A stretch of 64,000 nt of DNA, taken from assembly GCF_035582795.1 (NCBI RefSeq), contig NC_134373.1:17630001-17694000 (forward strand), given 5' to 3'. Positions within the stretch are counted from its first letter, which is position 1. Each line of letters opens with the position of its first letter. The notes beneath the pieces were generated by a model. The model saw nothing but the letters and a program-made list of their open reading frames with translations, was not told where the DNA came from and searched no databases. The position numbers were made by a program, and so were the translations under genes. Positions 1-13,245 of the stretch are shown piece after piece. Origin of the DNA: Mycteria americana (Eukaryota; Chordata; Aves; Ciconiiformes; Ciconiidae).

Positions 1-459
1 TTTCAGGACTCCAAGCTAGAAAAGAAAGCAAGCAGGAAAGTTTCGAAAACTTCCTTCCTCCAACAACCTCTCAGTGATTTTCTCCTGTTGGGACAATATC
101 CCAAACTTTAAAAGCCCAGTTTGGGGCTTTTTTTGTCTCATTTAAATTTTTCCCAAGGTTGAATAACACATCAGTCCTGCCTTTGTGGTTTTTTACCTAA
201 TTATATGATTTAAATAGGTCAAACAAAAAAAACTGGTGAAGAAGAAACAGAATATCAATATTCTCACAATATGCAAGTGAAGTCTGTGTCCAAGCTCTAG
301 CTAAAGCAGGAGTTAGTTATTTGTGCTTACAAGTAAGGAGAGAATTAAGCATGTCTTTCCAACTTAAAGAAGTTACATACAAGGCCAAGACCTTATCAAG
401 CCTCCGTGACAGCAATCCGGGATTTTAGCGCCCTCTTCTATGGGATAAATGACAGCCCC

Positions 460-810
460 TGTCTTGGCTTAGATAGCAGAGATGGGATGTGCAAAGATAC
501 GCTGGCCCTCAGGGTGGAACTAGCCGTGTACAGGCCTGGAAGCGGGGCAGCCCCCCATTCCGACCTGCTGCCGCCCACTGCGGGGGCTGTAAGGGCAGCG
601 GATTGCACGGGGTGGCGCAAGGGAAGGGTGCCCTCCTCACCAGACCCTGTGCCACATCTGCCCGTGTGTCAAGTCTGAGAAAGGCCGCAGCAGGAACGAA
701 CGAAACAATCTGTTCTTCATGCTGACCGAGGCTAGCAGAAGAGGCAACGGGCTTAAATTTGAGGAAAGAAGATTTAAATTCGATGTTCGGAAAAAATTCT
801 CATGGTTTGG
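460..810 (+). other. GC-rich block ending at a donor-like site
   Basis: Bases 460-680 are clearly richer in G and C than their surroundings, with several CpG pairs. About 130 bases further on, at 811, a donor-like GTGAGTAAG follows TTTGG. This would suit a small unannotated first exon, but no acceptor is needed for a first exon and no TATA or initiator is evident, so the idea rests on composition and one splice-like site. It could equally be an old GC-rich repeat. Confidence 0.15.
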
Positions 811-3800
811 GTGAGTAAGCATTGGCACAGATTGCCTAGGCTTTGTTCTTAAAACCTACAACGGAGGAGATTTCACAACCTCTCAGCAAACTTTTGCCAA
901 AAATGACTCACTGCACAGTAATGTGTTGACTGATACCTTAAGATCCCTTGCCACTCTCGATTTTAATAGTCTGTATATGCACAGTTCATTGATTTGCCGG
1001 TTTGTTCAATCATTTGACATCTTAGCCCCAGTAATTACATCAAAAGTCCTGTATCAGCTGCTATAGTATGGTTGCATTACAGAGTGCTTTGATGCATTTT
1101 TAGTAATTGGCTGCTTCTGTATTATTATTTAGTGCGCATTAACTTCTAGCCTGACTCATAGAGAACGCTTCAAGTACAAGTGCCAAACAATAATTAATGC
1201 TGTTAAAAATATGCCGCAGCAAAAAGTAGAAACTGAGAGCGACAAGTGAAATATTTGCTGCTTTTTCCCCGGAAGGCTCCAGTGTGAAAGATATTACAGT
1301 ATCAACTGCTCACGTAACAACAAGGGCTTGTGGCCTTCCTGTTAGATCAATGCATTTCCATCAAGGATTCACTTTTTCCTGGCAAATCCTAGTAATTCAA
1401 GACTTCAGAGTACCCACGTTAATATTAACAGCCGTGAAGTGCTTTCCCCAGCCAAACAGTCTGCCAGGGCCATCAACCTCTTGCAGCCTTTCTGTTCCTT
1501 TTCCTGCCACATACCTGGTAGCGCAGAACTGATGCGGGGTTACAGACAGCGACCACCGAGGGCAGCTCTTGACTTAGAGGGACAGCTTGTTAACTGAAAA
1601 AGAAGTTACACTGATATCAAAAGTCATCTTTATTTTGTCTCCAGAGAAGATGAGAACAGCTGTCTAGCTCATGTTGTGAAACGTGTCAGGAAAGCTGCTG
1701 GGGCACAGTTTTAAGAAACTCAGTCCCACTTTCCCACTACCTCTAAATTAATAAAGACCCCAAGATGTCCCTGTTGCTCGTTTTGCAGCTGCCAGAAGGG
1801 CTTGTCACAAATACATTTTTCAGCCTCAGTCCCAGGTCTGTCTGACGGATAGAGAAACATAAATTGGGAAATAAATATTTATGATATATAGTTGCTCAGA
1901 TTCTTTTATTTATAGATTGTTCAGTGCAGATGCCTATCACAACAGTAAAACTAAAACTGAGCTAGGTTTCAGCATTTATGATTCATCTGCTATGGAAGGC
2001 TTAAATCATCAGTCCACTAAATGGAATGGTTCTGAACTAAATCATGAAGTCTTTATAAGTGTCAGTCTTGCAAAGAAAAGAAATTGATGTTACGCGGTTT
2101 TTGCATTGACAAAAAAGGCTATCTTGAACGCAGGGGACTTACCAACCATTCCTTGAAAACCAACAGCACAGCTTAGAATAACTGACACTAGAAGAGTAGT
2201 TACTGGAGTTGGCCTATTTCTAAGACAACCATGGGGTTCAGCAGCTATCCCCACCTAGCTGTATACCAAAGGGTTTCCAAAAGTCACTTGGAATGGTTTT
2301 TTGCAAAACGCAGTGTCTGTCACAGGTACAGAGAAAGTTGTTGTGCTAGGCAAGAGGAGTTGACAGTCGACTAAAAACATCCTCTGCCTGACACTTCACT
2401 TTTTTGAAACCCCAGGTGCATGTTTTTCATGCAATTTAACTTTGAAGAGACATACTCATATCTGGCCATCAGAACCTAACCTTATGAGTCTCTAGCTCTG
2501 CAACTCTCCTCTTTGTGGGCAATGATTGCAGGTAAAATACCTTCAGTTAAGAAGATGGCTCTGTGTGCCTGTAACAAAGCATTTCAGCCTCTCCTCCAAG
2601 GTCAAAAGACCGCTACTTTGGATTTACTAACATGAACCAATCTTAGACAAGAAATGTAGTATCTTAAGTTAAACACAAACAACATAAGAAAATGGTTGAA
2701 AATAGTTTAGATGCCAACCTAGCAAGATATCTTGCTTTTAATGTACAGTATTGGGAAAGCAAAACTTCTGTGTGAGGCTCAAGCATCCGTTATCAGCTTT
2801 TATATGCTAGGCTAGATCACTCCTGAATCTTCCCCTGCCCAGTATTTCTTACTAGTATTTGTATTTCAAGTGATCTTAGTCAGCAATCAGGCCTCCGCTG
2901 TGTTCTTTACTGCTTACACACGCAAAAGATGATCTTGCCCCAGAAAGCCTACAGTTTAGGCATATGACAAATAAATTGATATAAGAAACTACTTTTGGGC
3001 CTCTGGAGGGAAATGAATTGGACAAAAGAATAGAGGATAATAGATAATAATAGAAATGGCACTCCATGTAACTACTGTACCGTGACCGCATCTTTCTTCC
3101 ACAAAGACCTGCCTGCGTTTGCCCATCCAGCTTTTGGGGATAAGTGTCCTTCCTACGGCTTCTGAAGTAATCAAATCTTATCCTTGTTTTTCCTTAGTTG
3201 AAATTGATGCCTCTTGCTTTTAGTTGTCATTCACTCTTGGTCTTTCTCCATAACTGTTCAGGTTACTGTAACACAGCACTGCTGCTGGTCCTCAGCCTGG
3301 GTAGATTTTTTGTCTGACTCAGCACCTTACATTCACTTGCTTACAAAGCCTTCTCACCAAGCTTTCTAGCATTGTGCTTTATAAGATACAAAATAGTAAA
3401 GAATTGTACCTCCAGCTTCATGCCCTCCTTGTGAATCCACACTCACTCGTCCCAAGATGTGTCTTCCTTGCTCTGAAGCTGTGAACCATTTTTAGCATTT
3501 ACCATTTTCTTTATTTTTCAGTTCTGAAGAGGCTCTTTCACCTTTCAAGACTGGGATTAGGCTTCAAAATCAGATTGATCTCAGTAACTGATTTTATGAA
3601 GACCAGATCCTCTGCTGTTCCCTTGCCACCTCTCCAAATGGCCCTTCACTTGCAGGTAGGAGCCTTCATTTACAGGTACCAGAGCAGAATAGTTTTCCAT
3701 CAAGAACATTATTACCTCTAAAGCTGGATCTTTACTAAGCAAGGCAGAGCTTCCCCATTTGTATAATGCATATTTGATGAGTAGTTGAATGAGTTGTGCT

Positions 3801-6800
3801 TCTTTGCATTGAACTGACATGAGATCTCTAACATTTCACCCAGGCACATTGCCTGTGGCAGAATAATGGTTTGATCAGTGTAGTGTCTTTCATAGACGGT
3901 AGTGGTATGTTGTCAGTTTGCTTTCTGTGTTTTTTATCTCATGGCACTGCCGTAGGAAAGCAGAAAAGTTATCACTCAGGCCTGAGGAGAAAAAAATAAC
4001 CCTGTCTAATGAACCCTCAAGTTTCTGGTACTTTCATTTAATCTTTGAGAGTATTATTCACTCTGACCATGATCAGACTGAAAATGTGCAGAAGTAGCAA
4101 CAATATTTACTATGAAGATCATCTGAAAAGAGGGTTAAAAAGCAGGGCTTTATTGACTTGTTCTTCTTTTATCAGTGTTGACTTGTCTGGTTTGGTGTCA
4201 GCTCAATATACAGAGGAAGAAGTGATTCTTGTCCTAAAGAATTTTTGCAAACTAAAACTGAAAATGGGCATTTTTGTGGATGAACCCCTGCCTGGCCTCT
4301 GTGCCATAGGAAAAGTCCGTTCCTGTAGACTCTTCTGGCTTGAAGTGCAGTCAGGGCTGGTTAGAAATAAAACAAGACATCTGATACTACTGCTTAGATG
4401 TCCTTATGCTGGTTCTTTGGGAAGTAGTCTCACTTCAGTTATCATCCGGCTTTTGGTCCAAGTCAAGCTGTTTGGACACATCTCTCATTGTGATAATTCA
4501 CATACAATTTCTTGATTTATGAAGAAAGGTTTATTAAGAAAAATCTTATTTTCTTGATTTAATGAAGTTGAAATCACATCATTGTTGTTGAACGTATGTA
4601 ATTCCTGGGTAGCAAAGCTCTACTGAATTTTTATACATTTAGTTGGTAACTACCACTTACTTACCAGGCTGTAATATCATCTGCTTATCTTGCCTTTTTT
4701 GGCTTCAGAAGCGAATAGCACAAAAATAGATTGGCTCGACTGAGGGAGACTGTTTTGGTGCCAGCCTAGAAATTAGCTTTGGCTGCTACTTGCCTACAGA
4801 TGTTTCTCTAGGTGATAGGCTTGAAGGTCTGTCTTCTTCCTGAGGGCCCCGTAGGGCCTTTTTCCAGAGGAGCCCAAGTAAGTCAGCAGAGGTTTCACTG
4901 TTCAGTCTGCTTTCTTGCCATCCTGCAATTCTGAGCACCATCAGAGCTTGCCAGGTTCACAGGCAACAAGTTTCCTACCACGCAGGAGTTAGTACAGATG
5001 GTCCTTCCACCTGCCCCGTTCGGCAAAGGAGGGCCTACGCTTCCCTGAACAGTGTGGCGTAGCCACCTCAGCACGGCCGTACGTAACTATGAATCTGGCC
5101 TGCTATTTTAAAGGTCATTTTCATCCCTTCCTGATAACAGAGGTCAGTTTGCTTAGCTAATGGCACAGAAAAGCTGCTCTCTGAGTTACGTGCTCTATAA
5201 GCCAGTCTCACTAACATGATGAATCACTGAAGGGGAAGAGGCAAGTCTAAAGTAGGGAAGTTTAACAATCTATCATATCCTTCCCTTAAAGGTTTGGAGT
5301 GAGGCATGTAGATGCAAAGAAGAGATAATGAACTCTACAATTAATAACTGTACAATTAATAAACTGTACCATTTAAAGTGGGGGAGGAAAACCAGCTGTG
5401 GGTAGTCTTGGCTTTAAACACGACTGGCAGAGTACCAGCCTGGAACTCAAACCAGCCTCTGTGCTTCAATAGTCCGGGGAGAGCACCTGGTTCCCACTAG
5501 GATACTGGTACTTTATTTACCTGTTTATATGGAGGCCTATTTTTGTTTTCTTGGAATTACATCCAGTTGAATTTCAGGCCTTCCAGGATTTATATAAAAC
5601 ATTAATCCAGCTGCAAGTAACAAAAGGGAAAATAGAAATTCTCTAAAAAACTTACATATGATTATGTAGGAAGGATAGCAAATGTGTGATACGAATAAAG
5701 ACGCAATCATAAGAAAGATCTCTCTCTCAAGTGGCTAGAGCTTTATGGGACTAAGATCATCACTGAAAGTCACTCTGTCAGCTGCTGTGCCTATTGGGAA
5801 GGACGTGACCTGCCATGTTCAGTCTGGCAGTAACACCTTCATGTTTGCCATCGCTACAGAGCACGTGCAGGCAGCCTTTCAGACCTACACTGCCACAGTG
5901 ACAAATTCTTGCAGTGTTCAAAAGACTGAATAAAGAGATGGGTATGCATTGATACTCCTCATGTGAGCCTCTTAAAATGCTCATATCTTCGTCTAAGCTT
6001 TTGCAGTCCTGTTCCACTCCTCTGCTTACTGTAAATCAGAACCTTCCACCTCACTGAAACTTTGTATGGCATTCCCTGCTCTCCAGGATAAACTGTGGAG
6101 GAATCTGTCATTTTTAAAGTCCAAAGGCAACGAGATCCTCTTTTGGCAATGACAGACTGGGACAAAAGCAGCAAGCAGACATTGATGCAGGGTACTTCTT
6201 AGTGGAGAGGGTTCCTTCTGCCAAGTGCAAACGACCACGCAGATCAGACTGGTTGCACGGAGCTGAGATGAAGCCAGCTCTTACACCGCTCAGCATCAGC
6301 CAAAATAAAATATTTCCTTACTCTGAAACACTTGGAAACAAGAGAGGGAGAAATCATACCCTGTAGAATAAGTGTCCTTCAGATCAGTTGCCTCCCTTAG
6401 TGGTCGGGGCAAAGACACGGCTCCAATACTTCATGCCCTTCATGCCCTTCACAAAGCCTATCGTCTTTACGGGTCTCCTGAAACCAGCATTACTCACACT
6501 AACAATAACTGCGTCTGTTGTGTTTTAAAAGGGAATTGGTCCCCTTGAGAAACTTCAGACACCACATAAAAACAAAATTAAAAATTGTACAATAAAACAT
6601 TTGCTGTACAAGCAAAGGGGTATCAAATACAAGAAACTAGGGGAAAACAGGCTTCAGTAACGAGGCACAGTAACCGTGTTCCTGATGCCACCAGCCACCG
6701 TGGCTTTTCTGTGGGGACACGCTTCCCTTTAAAATGGTTGATGCTTAACTGAAATTTCAGATCAACAAAACCCCAGCTCACAACCACGTTTTGGTTTTAC

Positions 6801-9800
6801 TTTCCTCTCTCTTTGATACTTGAGAAAGACCCTTTTATTTCTCTCTTGCATTTGACAAGAAAACTTGTTTTATAGAACTGCAGAACACAATGCTGGCAGA
6901 CCTGCACCACATCAAACACTGTGGGAGAGCCCTTTGGATTTTTGTTCTAAGGATTTGAAAATAATTTATATTAATAGAAAGTTTTTGAGGGATGTTTTGT
7001 CCTGAAATGTTTTTACCTGCAAACAAATATGAAAACAAAGCCCAGTAAGTTTGTGGGTTTTATTGGCAAAGGAGTAGTTCAGTGGAAAACACGAAATAAA
7101 ATACTTTCTTTTTTCCTTTTGGTCCATTTGATTCCACAGAAAATGCTCAATAAATTGTAACTGCCAGTACCTTTGCTGTAATGTAACATAAAAAATAATG
7201 TAATAGTTAAGTACAGAAGTGAATGTTGGTCTCTGGCATTTTATACTTAAGACTCTTATTGCCTTGGAAGGTAACATATATTATGGCATCCTGATGAAAA
7301 ACTGCTGTCTCACAAAGAAAACCACAGCGCTAAATTTTCCAAACTACCATAAACGTAATTACCTCCTGCTAAGAATCTAAGCATTTATTCATAGCATCAT
7401 TACTTTCAGTAATTAAGTCTCTTATTTCCTTCAGAATATAATGCGTTCCTTCCTAAATCGTAAAAGTTGAGCCAAGAAGTTATATTTGGTTGGTCAACGT
7501 ATAGAAATTTCATTATGTTTGCTCCATGCCAGAACATTGATTAAATCTTCACCTTTTAAAGTGAATCAAAGAAACTTCTAAATCCTGCCTGAGCCGGTAG
7601 GGAGCAGTGAGGAAGGAGAGCGATCCAGTCAAGGGAGAAGGAGGAGATGTGTCCGTCCGTCCATCTGAGCAGATTTTAACAGTGTGCATGAAACCCACTG
7701 GCCAGCTAGGATGGGGAGCACAGACGTGTCTCTGTGCTTTCTTCTGCAGCAGCCAAGTTTCCGATTCTGCAGAAGGCCCATGAACTTTTGTGGTTATTCT
7801 CACTGAATACGGGGAGCAGAATTTTGCTCCCTGTAAATTCTTCTGGCTGAGGTTGCTTTCCCTTCTCAGTGCAAGGGATGGTACTCACCTACAGAAACTT
7901 TAAGTCAACACAATATTTTTCCTTTTGTTGCCTCTTTCTACCTGTAATATGAAACAGAGAAGAGGATATAGTCATAAGATGGTAGATAATACGTCTTAAC
8001 AGTAGGAAAATTTAAGTTAGGTTGATCTTTGATTTTAATAGCAGAAGCTGACTTAATGCTGTGCAACAGTTCCTGGTGCACACAGCAAAGACATCCCCAT
8101 GTTATTATGCATGTTGAATGTTAATATGGTATTTGCTTTTTTTATTGAACTCAATTTGCTTCCAATTTTTCTCTTCCTTTACTTGATTTTTTTATTTTTT
8201 TAATTCTGTCAGGAGAGAAAAATCTTACTGGTTGCTAAGTAACTGTAGCAGTATTGCTGCAGATGTGCGACAGGCATATCTGCTTACTATGGTGGTCTTT
8301 ATTTTTTAAGTAAAAAAATCTTTAAGTAAAATAAACATGATTTTGAAAGTAACGATGGCCTGATAAAAGATGCTTTTCATTATCCCAAATGTTTGCAGCC
8401 ATGTATACATTACATCAGCTGATAGCAGAAATAGTTTTTGGGAGGAGTGGATTATTCTCGAATGGGTTATTTTAGTAGCATCAACCACCACAGGACCACC
8501 TCTCCCCAGAGATTTATACACACATCAGGTATGACATACATGCAGTCTTGTCACACCTGGCTGCATCTGAGGTGGGAGAGACTGTCTTCACAGCATACTC
8601 ATGCTAAAACAGAGTAGGCCAGAAGCTGCATGATCGTGGACTCTGATTTTTATCAGTTTCTGCAAACATTTCTAGGTAGATGATGAGTCTTATCACTGGC
8701 CAGATCTAACATTTCTGCCCAAGGAGGCTGACCAGTCCTCCTTTGCTTTTGTCAGTACAGTACTCCGGAGCTTTAGCCAAAGTTTTATGGGAGCGTAACG
8801 TGGGTGGCTATCATGGCAAAATGAAATCTCTCGACTCATTTGCATGGCTCCTCACAGGTACCGCATCCGTTATTCGAATGTCGCAGTTGTCCCTTCTGAA
8901 TTCGTTTCCCTGAGCACTGCAGACCCCCCATTTCACATCACCCCTGGGCACGTGGGGTGGCATGCAGTTGTTCACGGGCTGGTCCACGTGAGGGCTAACG
9001 GCTGTCTCCATTATCAGTTGCTCCTCTGTGTAAGAGAACTGTGCTGATGGCCGTGAAGTATAAGAGTTAAGATCCCACCAATCATTAATTTGGGAGGAAA
9101 ATACCAGAATGCATATGTAACAGTGAATGATTGCTCTATTGATAGATTTCATTTTAGTATTTACTAATTTGGGTGTGTTTGACTTTGTGCCCACAGCAGG
9201 ATTTTAATGTAGATTTTTAGCAGTAATTATATATAGATAGACTCTCCTCAGTGTGGGAGGAACAGAAGAGTTGTAATTGTTGACATTATTCAAAACTAAC
9301 ACATGGCATTTTAAAGACGTGGATATTGTGTTAATATTTAATTTATTGTAGCTAGGTTAGGAGGGTTCCATTTATTTTGGGTTTTGTATTCAGTTTAATC
9401 AAGTATGTCCATTAAGTGTAGGATGTGGCATTTGCATTCTTTTAGGGTATGCTTGCAGGAGATTGATTTTTGCCTGTGTTTGCAGAGAGTGAAGGAGTTT
9501 GCCCATGTAATCTCCAAAAAGGTCAAATCTTGACTTAATAAATGTATGATTCAGGAACATAAAGCTCATTCTTTAGGACATCACATTAATATATATTGGG
9601 GTCTGGATACTACAAAGACCTGCTAATTAGCTACAGAGTCTTTTGTGTATTGGTTAAACTGGCTTAAATCCAGTTTTGCTCAAGAGGGATTAAAATTGCT
9701 CCCATTATGATAAATCTGCTAAGCAGGGACTCATATTCTCATTAATTCCTATGGCTCAGATTAGTGTGTAGGTACATCTTTCTGCCACGACTAATAGTTA

Positions 9801-10620
9801 GGGGTAGTCGTCATTTTTAATAAATTCAGCAAAGAATATTTCCAAGGAAAATCATCCCCTATTGCTGACAGTAGAGTAAGAGCCAGGCAGCAGTCAGGGA
9901 GCCCAGCAGGAACCACACAGCTGCATCTGGACGAGGCACCGACTGTCCCACCCCGTGCGGCACTTGCCCTGTGCAGGAAGGGAGCAAAGACCAGAAACCT
10001 GGGCTAGGAGTTGCCTGAAGGAAATGCTCCCAGATATAGAGCTAACAGGCAGTCCAAATTTTAAAAGTGCAGAAAAATGGAGAAGGCTACCGTATTGAGG
10101 CAACGACAGAAAAGCAACTCTGAAACTGGAGCACGGAGAAGAGTCCGCTGTCCAAGTAAAGGGCTACTATGCACAGCTATAGTTGCAGTACTGCCTAGGT
10201 GAGGGAGGGTATGTCTATATATTGTGCAAGACAATATGGTACAAACATCACCACGCTGAACTGAGCCTGTAAATCCACAAGGCTCAGTCTGGATCCGGTC
10301 CACAATGAGTGCAGCTATATTTGCATAGTGCTAGCCCTAATCAAATACACCCTGCTTCTGGACTCTGTTCAGTTGTTTCTCAAATACCTTTGATTACAGA
10401 GTTAGTGGATTGGAAAATATAAGATTAGACAAAGCAACTAGTAATCTCAATATTTTTGCAAAGAGGGAAAGAGAACGTACGCCACGTAACGGCTGAAAAA
10501 AGACTTTGTGCCCTGGTAGAAAATTCCTAGAATGTGTGAGCTTAAGACACACTTGTAATTAAAAGCTCGTTCCTTATGTTGCAGGAGGAAGCCACAGAGT
10601 CAAAACCAGATTGAAAAAAT

Positions 10621-10655
10621 AAGGGTGGAAAGGACCTAAAAGAGAATCATATGGC
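10621..10655 (+). repeat. Possible CR1 LINE 3'-end scrap
   Basis: The string GGGTGGAAAGGACCT followed by AGAGAATCAT resembles the 3' untranslated part of avian CR1 LINEs, which typically carry a GGTTGGAAAGGACC-type motif followed by a GATCAT-type word. No upstream CR1 reading frame or terminal octamer repeat is visible, so at most this is a short, old fragment. The identification is from memory of CR1 consensus words. Confidence 0.25.
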
Positions 10656-11069
10656 ACAGAAGGACCCTAAGCAGAATCGCAAGAATCACCATATTTTTTT
10701 CCTAAAGAAATGTGGAGAATACTGTTCACAGGCATGCCACTAAAAGGTGCAAAGCAATGGGGGATGAAAGTATGTTTTGTCAGCCCAGGATGCCCCAGCT
10801 GATCCTGCTTCTTGACGTTGCGGGTGGCAATACAGCCCAAGGTGGGGGGGATGCTGAGGAGGCAGGCTCACGCCTTGTGGGGACGCTGACACGAGGGAAG
10901 GAAAGTAAGCACTTACCTATGTTTGAGGAAATTGAAGAGAATGCACTCAAATGTAACTGTAGTAGACCAGCTTAAATCTTAGAGGCTCTTTCTGGACCAG
11001 TCAGTAAGAGATAAGTATTAATGGAACTTGCCTGACCTTGAATCAACAGAAACTTCTTTGTTTTCATAG

Positions 11070-11143
11070 AGCATACAGCATCTGATAACCGAGTGATTCA
11101 GCTGAAGAACTTTGCACCTCTACACAGTATCGTCAACACTGTG
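11070..11143 (+). other. Orphan exon-like segment (74 nt)
   Basis: A pyrimidine-rich acceptor (TTTTCATAG) ends at 11069 and a near-consensus donor (GTAAGTC) begins at 11144. One of the three frames stays open for 24 codons after two leading bases and includes SDNRVIQLKNFAPLHSIV, which reads like protein but matches nothing I recognise. The segment could be an exon of an unannotated coding or noncoding transcript, or chance. It is not ZNF385B or SESTD1 sequence as far as I can tell. Confidence 0.25.
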
Positions 11144-12989
11144 GTAAGTCTGGAGGGATAATGAGATTTAAAAAAATACTTGGATGCGGCTGTGGGAATC
11201 TTAACTCCTGTAATTTTTTTTGTTTGTTTTTCTTTCTGACAGGTATTATTCTAAAATAGAAAAATATTATTTCATAAAACCTCATTTAAGCCCCATGCCC
11301 CGAATCTTCAGGACTCTCATCTCTCGGTGAAAGGGAGAATAATGGGCAGAGAGCTAACCCATCTGCATAAACTCTTTACCCAGAACTCCTGATGGGGTAA
11401 AACCACAGAGAATAAAGCACTCTCTGCTCTTAGTTATTGGCACGCAGGGAAAAGTCAGCCATCAGAAAGCTTCATTTGCATCAACTTTCAACTCAGCACT
11501 TCCCTGCTGATGCTTTTGAGCCATTGTAACAGGAAGCAAATTAAAAACTGGTTTGGATAGTGAAGCTGAACTTAACGTGGAGTTCAGCTGGGAGTCCTTC
11601 TTCAGAAGGAGTCTCCAAACAAAGTGAAGGTCCTTCCAGAAGCTGAAGAGAGTGATAGCAAATTTGGATTAGCTCTGTGAAGGCCTCCTTTTTCCCAGAG
11701 CCAAACAGAGCTGAAATGGTCACTGTTAGCTGAACTGAAGGGTAAGGTCGGGCAGTGTTGCCAAGGGGCTGAAGCCTCTCCGCAAGCCCTCTTGGACGGT
11801 ACTACACAATGAAAACCATACACCAACTAGAGAAGTGGTGGCTAACAGCATATATGCCTGCTGCATGCTCTTTCCAGTGAGTGAGGAATAAAAATAATGA
11901 ACTACTTCTAAAACTAGCTTAAGGGAATATATTATCTATGATCATAAACACGTTGCTGGGGGCAGTGTTCAGGTTGAAGCTCTGTTTCTCTAATAATGAT
12001 AATCTCTCTCTTCCCACTCCCAAGAATCCAGTGCTTGGAAGGGGGATATATATGGAGTGGTTCTAGAAATTCTGGCTGAGGGCTTGAACTAAAGGTATAT
12101 GCTAAGAACCCTGAAGGACATTGAACTGGTATTTTTCTGATTATTCCAATCAGCTAGGAGAGAGCTTATACGATTTGAAGCTTTTATTTCTTGCTAACAC
12201 ATGTTCACACACACAATGGCATTCTGTTGAATTTTATCCAGAAAATTAATTATTCTTCAGAAGGATTTTGGCTTTCTCCGAGGACAGTCTCTACTTTTTT
12301 GGATTAGAGAACTCTTTTGTCTTTGTTTAACAAATAGGTGCAGTGGGGAAATACTTGCCTGGGAAATTCCTGAAGGAAATAAGATGCACAAAGATCTTGA
12401 TGCTGCAGTCCAAGATAAATAGGACATTGTAATACTCCTAGCAAATGAAAATGCAAATCACAGAAAAGTAGAGGAGGAAAAAAATATATTCCCTGGCCTG
12501 AACATTCAGAGAAAGGAGTGGGACTGGGAGGTGTCTGACAAGCACATTATTTGCAGTCTCCTGCTAATTGAGTGTTATCTGAATTGCTCATGGCTGTCAT
12601 TCCATGACCAAATGCATTTGTAAAAATGCCAGTAGTTTCAGAGAGACGATGCACTTACCAGAAAAAATTGTGAGCACTGTAGGGAGACTGCAAGCAAATG
12701 GTAACTGATAGAAGAGATGTCCAGGAGGACTCCTTGTGCTTATCAGGAGTCTGTCCTTAAAACCTAATCAGTGTGGTGTTAATTTATCAGTTACAGCTAA
12801 AGAATCTAATTGGAGTTTTCTTTGTTTGTCTATGTGAGTTCAATTTATCAGTGTGCTTGGCCTCTCTACAACCTAATGATGAATTACCACCTAAGCAATG
12901 ACATTTAGGTGAGGCCAATGCAGAAGGATTAGCTGGCAAAGGAAATACTTTTAAAGGGACTCAAGAAGTAGGCATACAACTCTATGAGA

Positions 12990-13245
12990 CTTAGGAAGCA
13001 GGAAAAAAAAGGAGAAAAACATAGGGTGAGGGAAGAGGAGATGTGGAAACAATAAAGGAAGAAATTTAAGAAAAGATGTAGAAAGAAAGAGGAATAGGAG
13101 AGAAGGAAAGAACAATTGTGCAATAGAGGAAAAGTTTGGATCATAGAGGGAAAATATAGCTATGCAGAGGACAAATAGAGAATGGCATGAGACGAGAGGC
13201 TAAAATAAGAGAAAAATGTGAAAATGAGAAAATAAAAACAAATTA
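12990..13245 (+). repeat. Purine-rich tract
   Basis: For roughly 250 bases the + strand is dominated by A and G, in irregular AGGAGA / GAAAGAAAG / GGAAGAAA units. This is low-complexity DNA, not a clean microsatellite. Such tracts can form triplex (H-DNA) structures or arise from a decayed GA-rich repeat. No reading frame or splice signal goes with it. Confidence 0.6.

Larger units (their letters stand above)
1..11069. other. Upstream intergenic DNA, no recognised gene
   Basis: No coding exon of a known family is visible on either strand. Open frames here are short and have no homology that I recognise; the longest is about 156 codons at 4045-4515 and its translation looks random. The stretch is AT-rich, with a GC-rich block near 460-720 and a possible CR1 scrap near 10621. 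In mammals the neighbour upstream of SESTD1 is ZNF385B. I searched by eye for its paired-cysteine/histidine zinc fingers and found none, so this is probably spacer DNA between the two genes. Confidence 0.6.

Noticed and set aside
4045..4515. 156-codon + strand open frame
   Set aside because: Translation looks random, and no splice borders or family resemblance were found.
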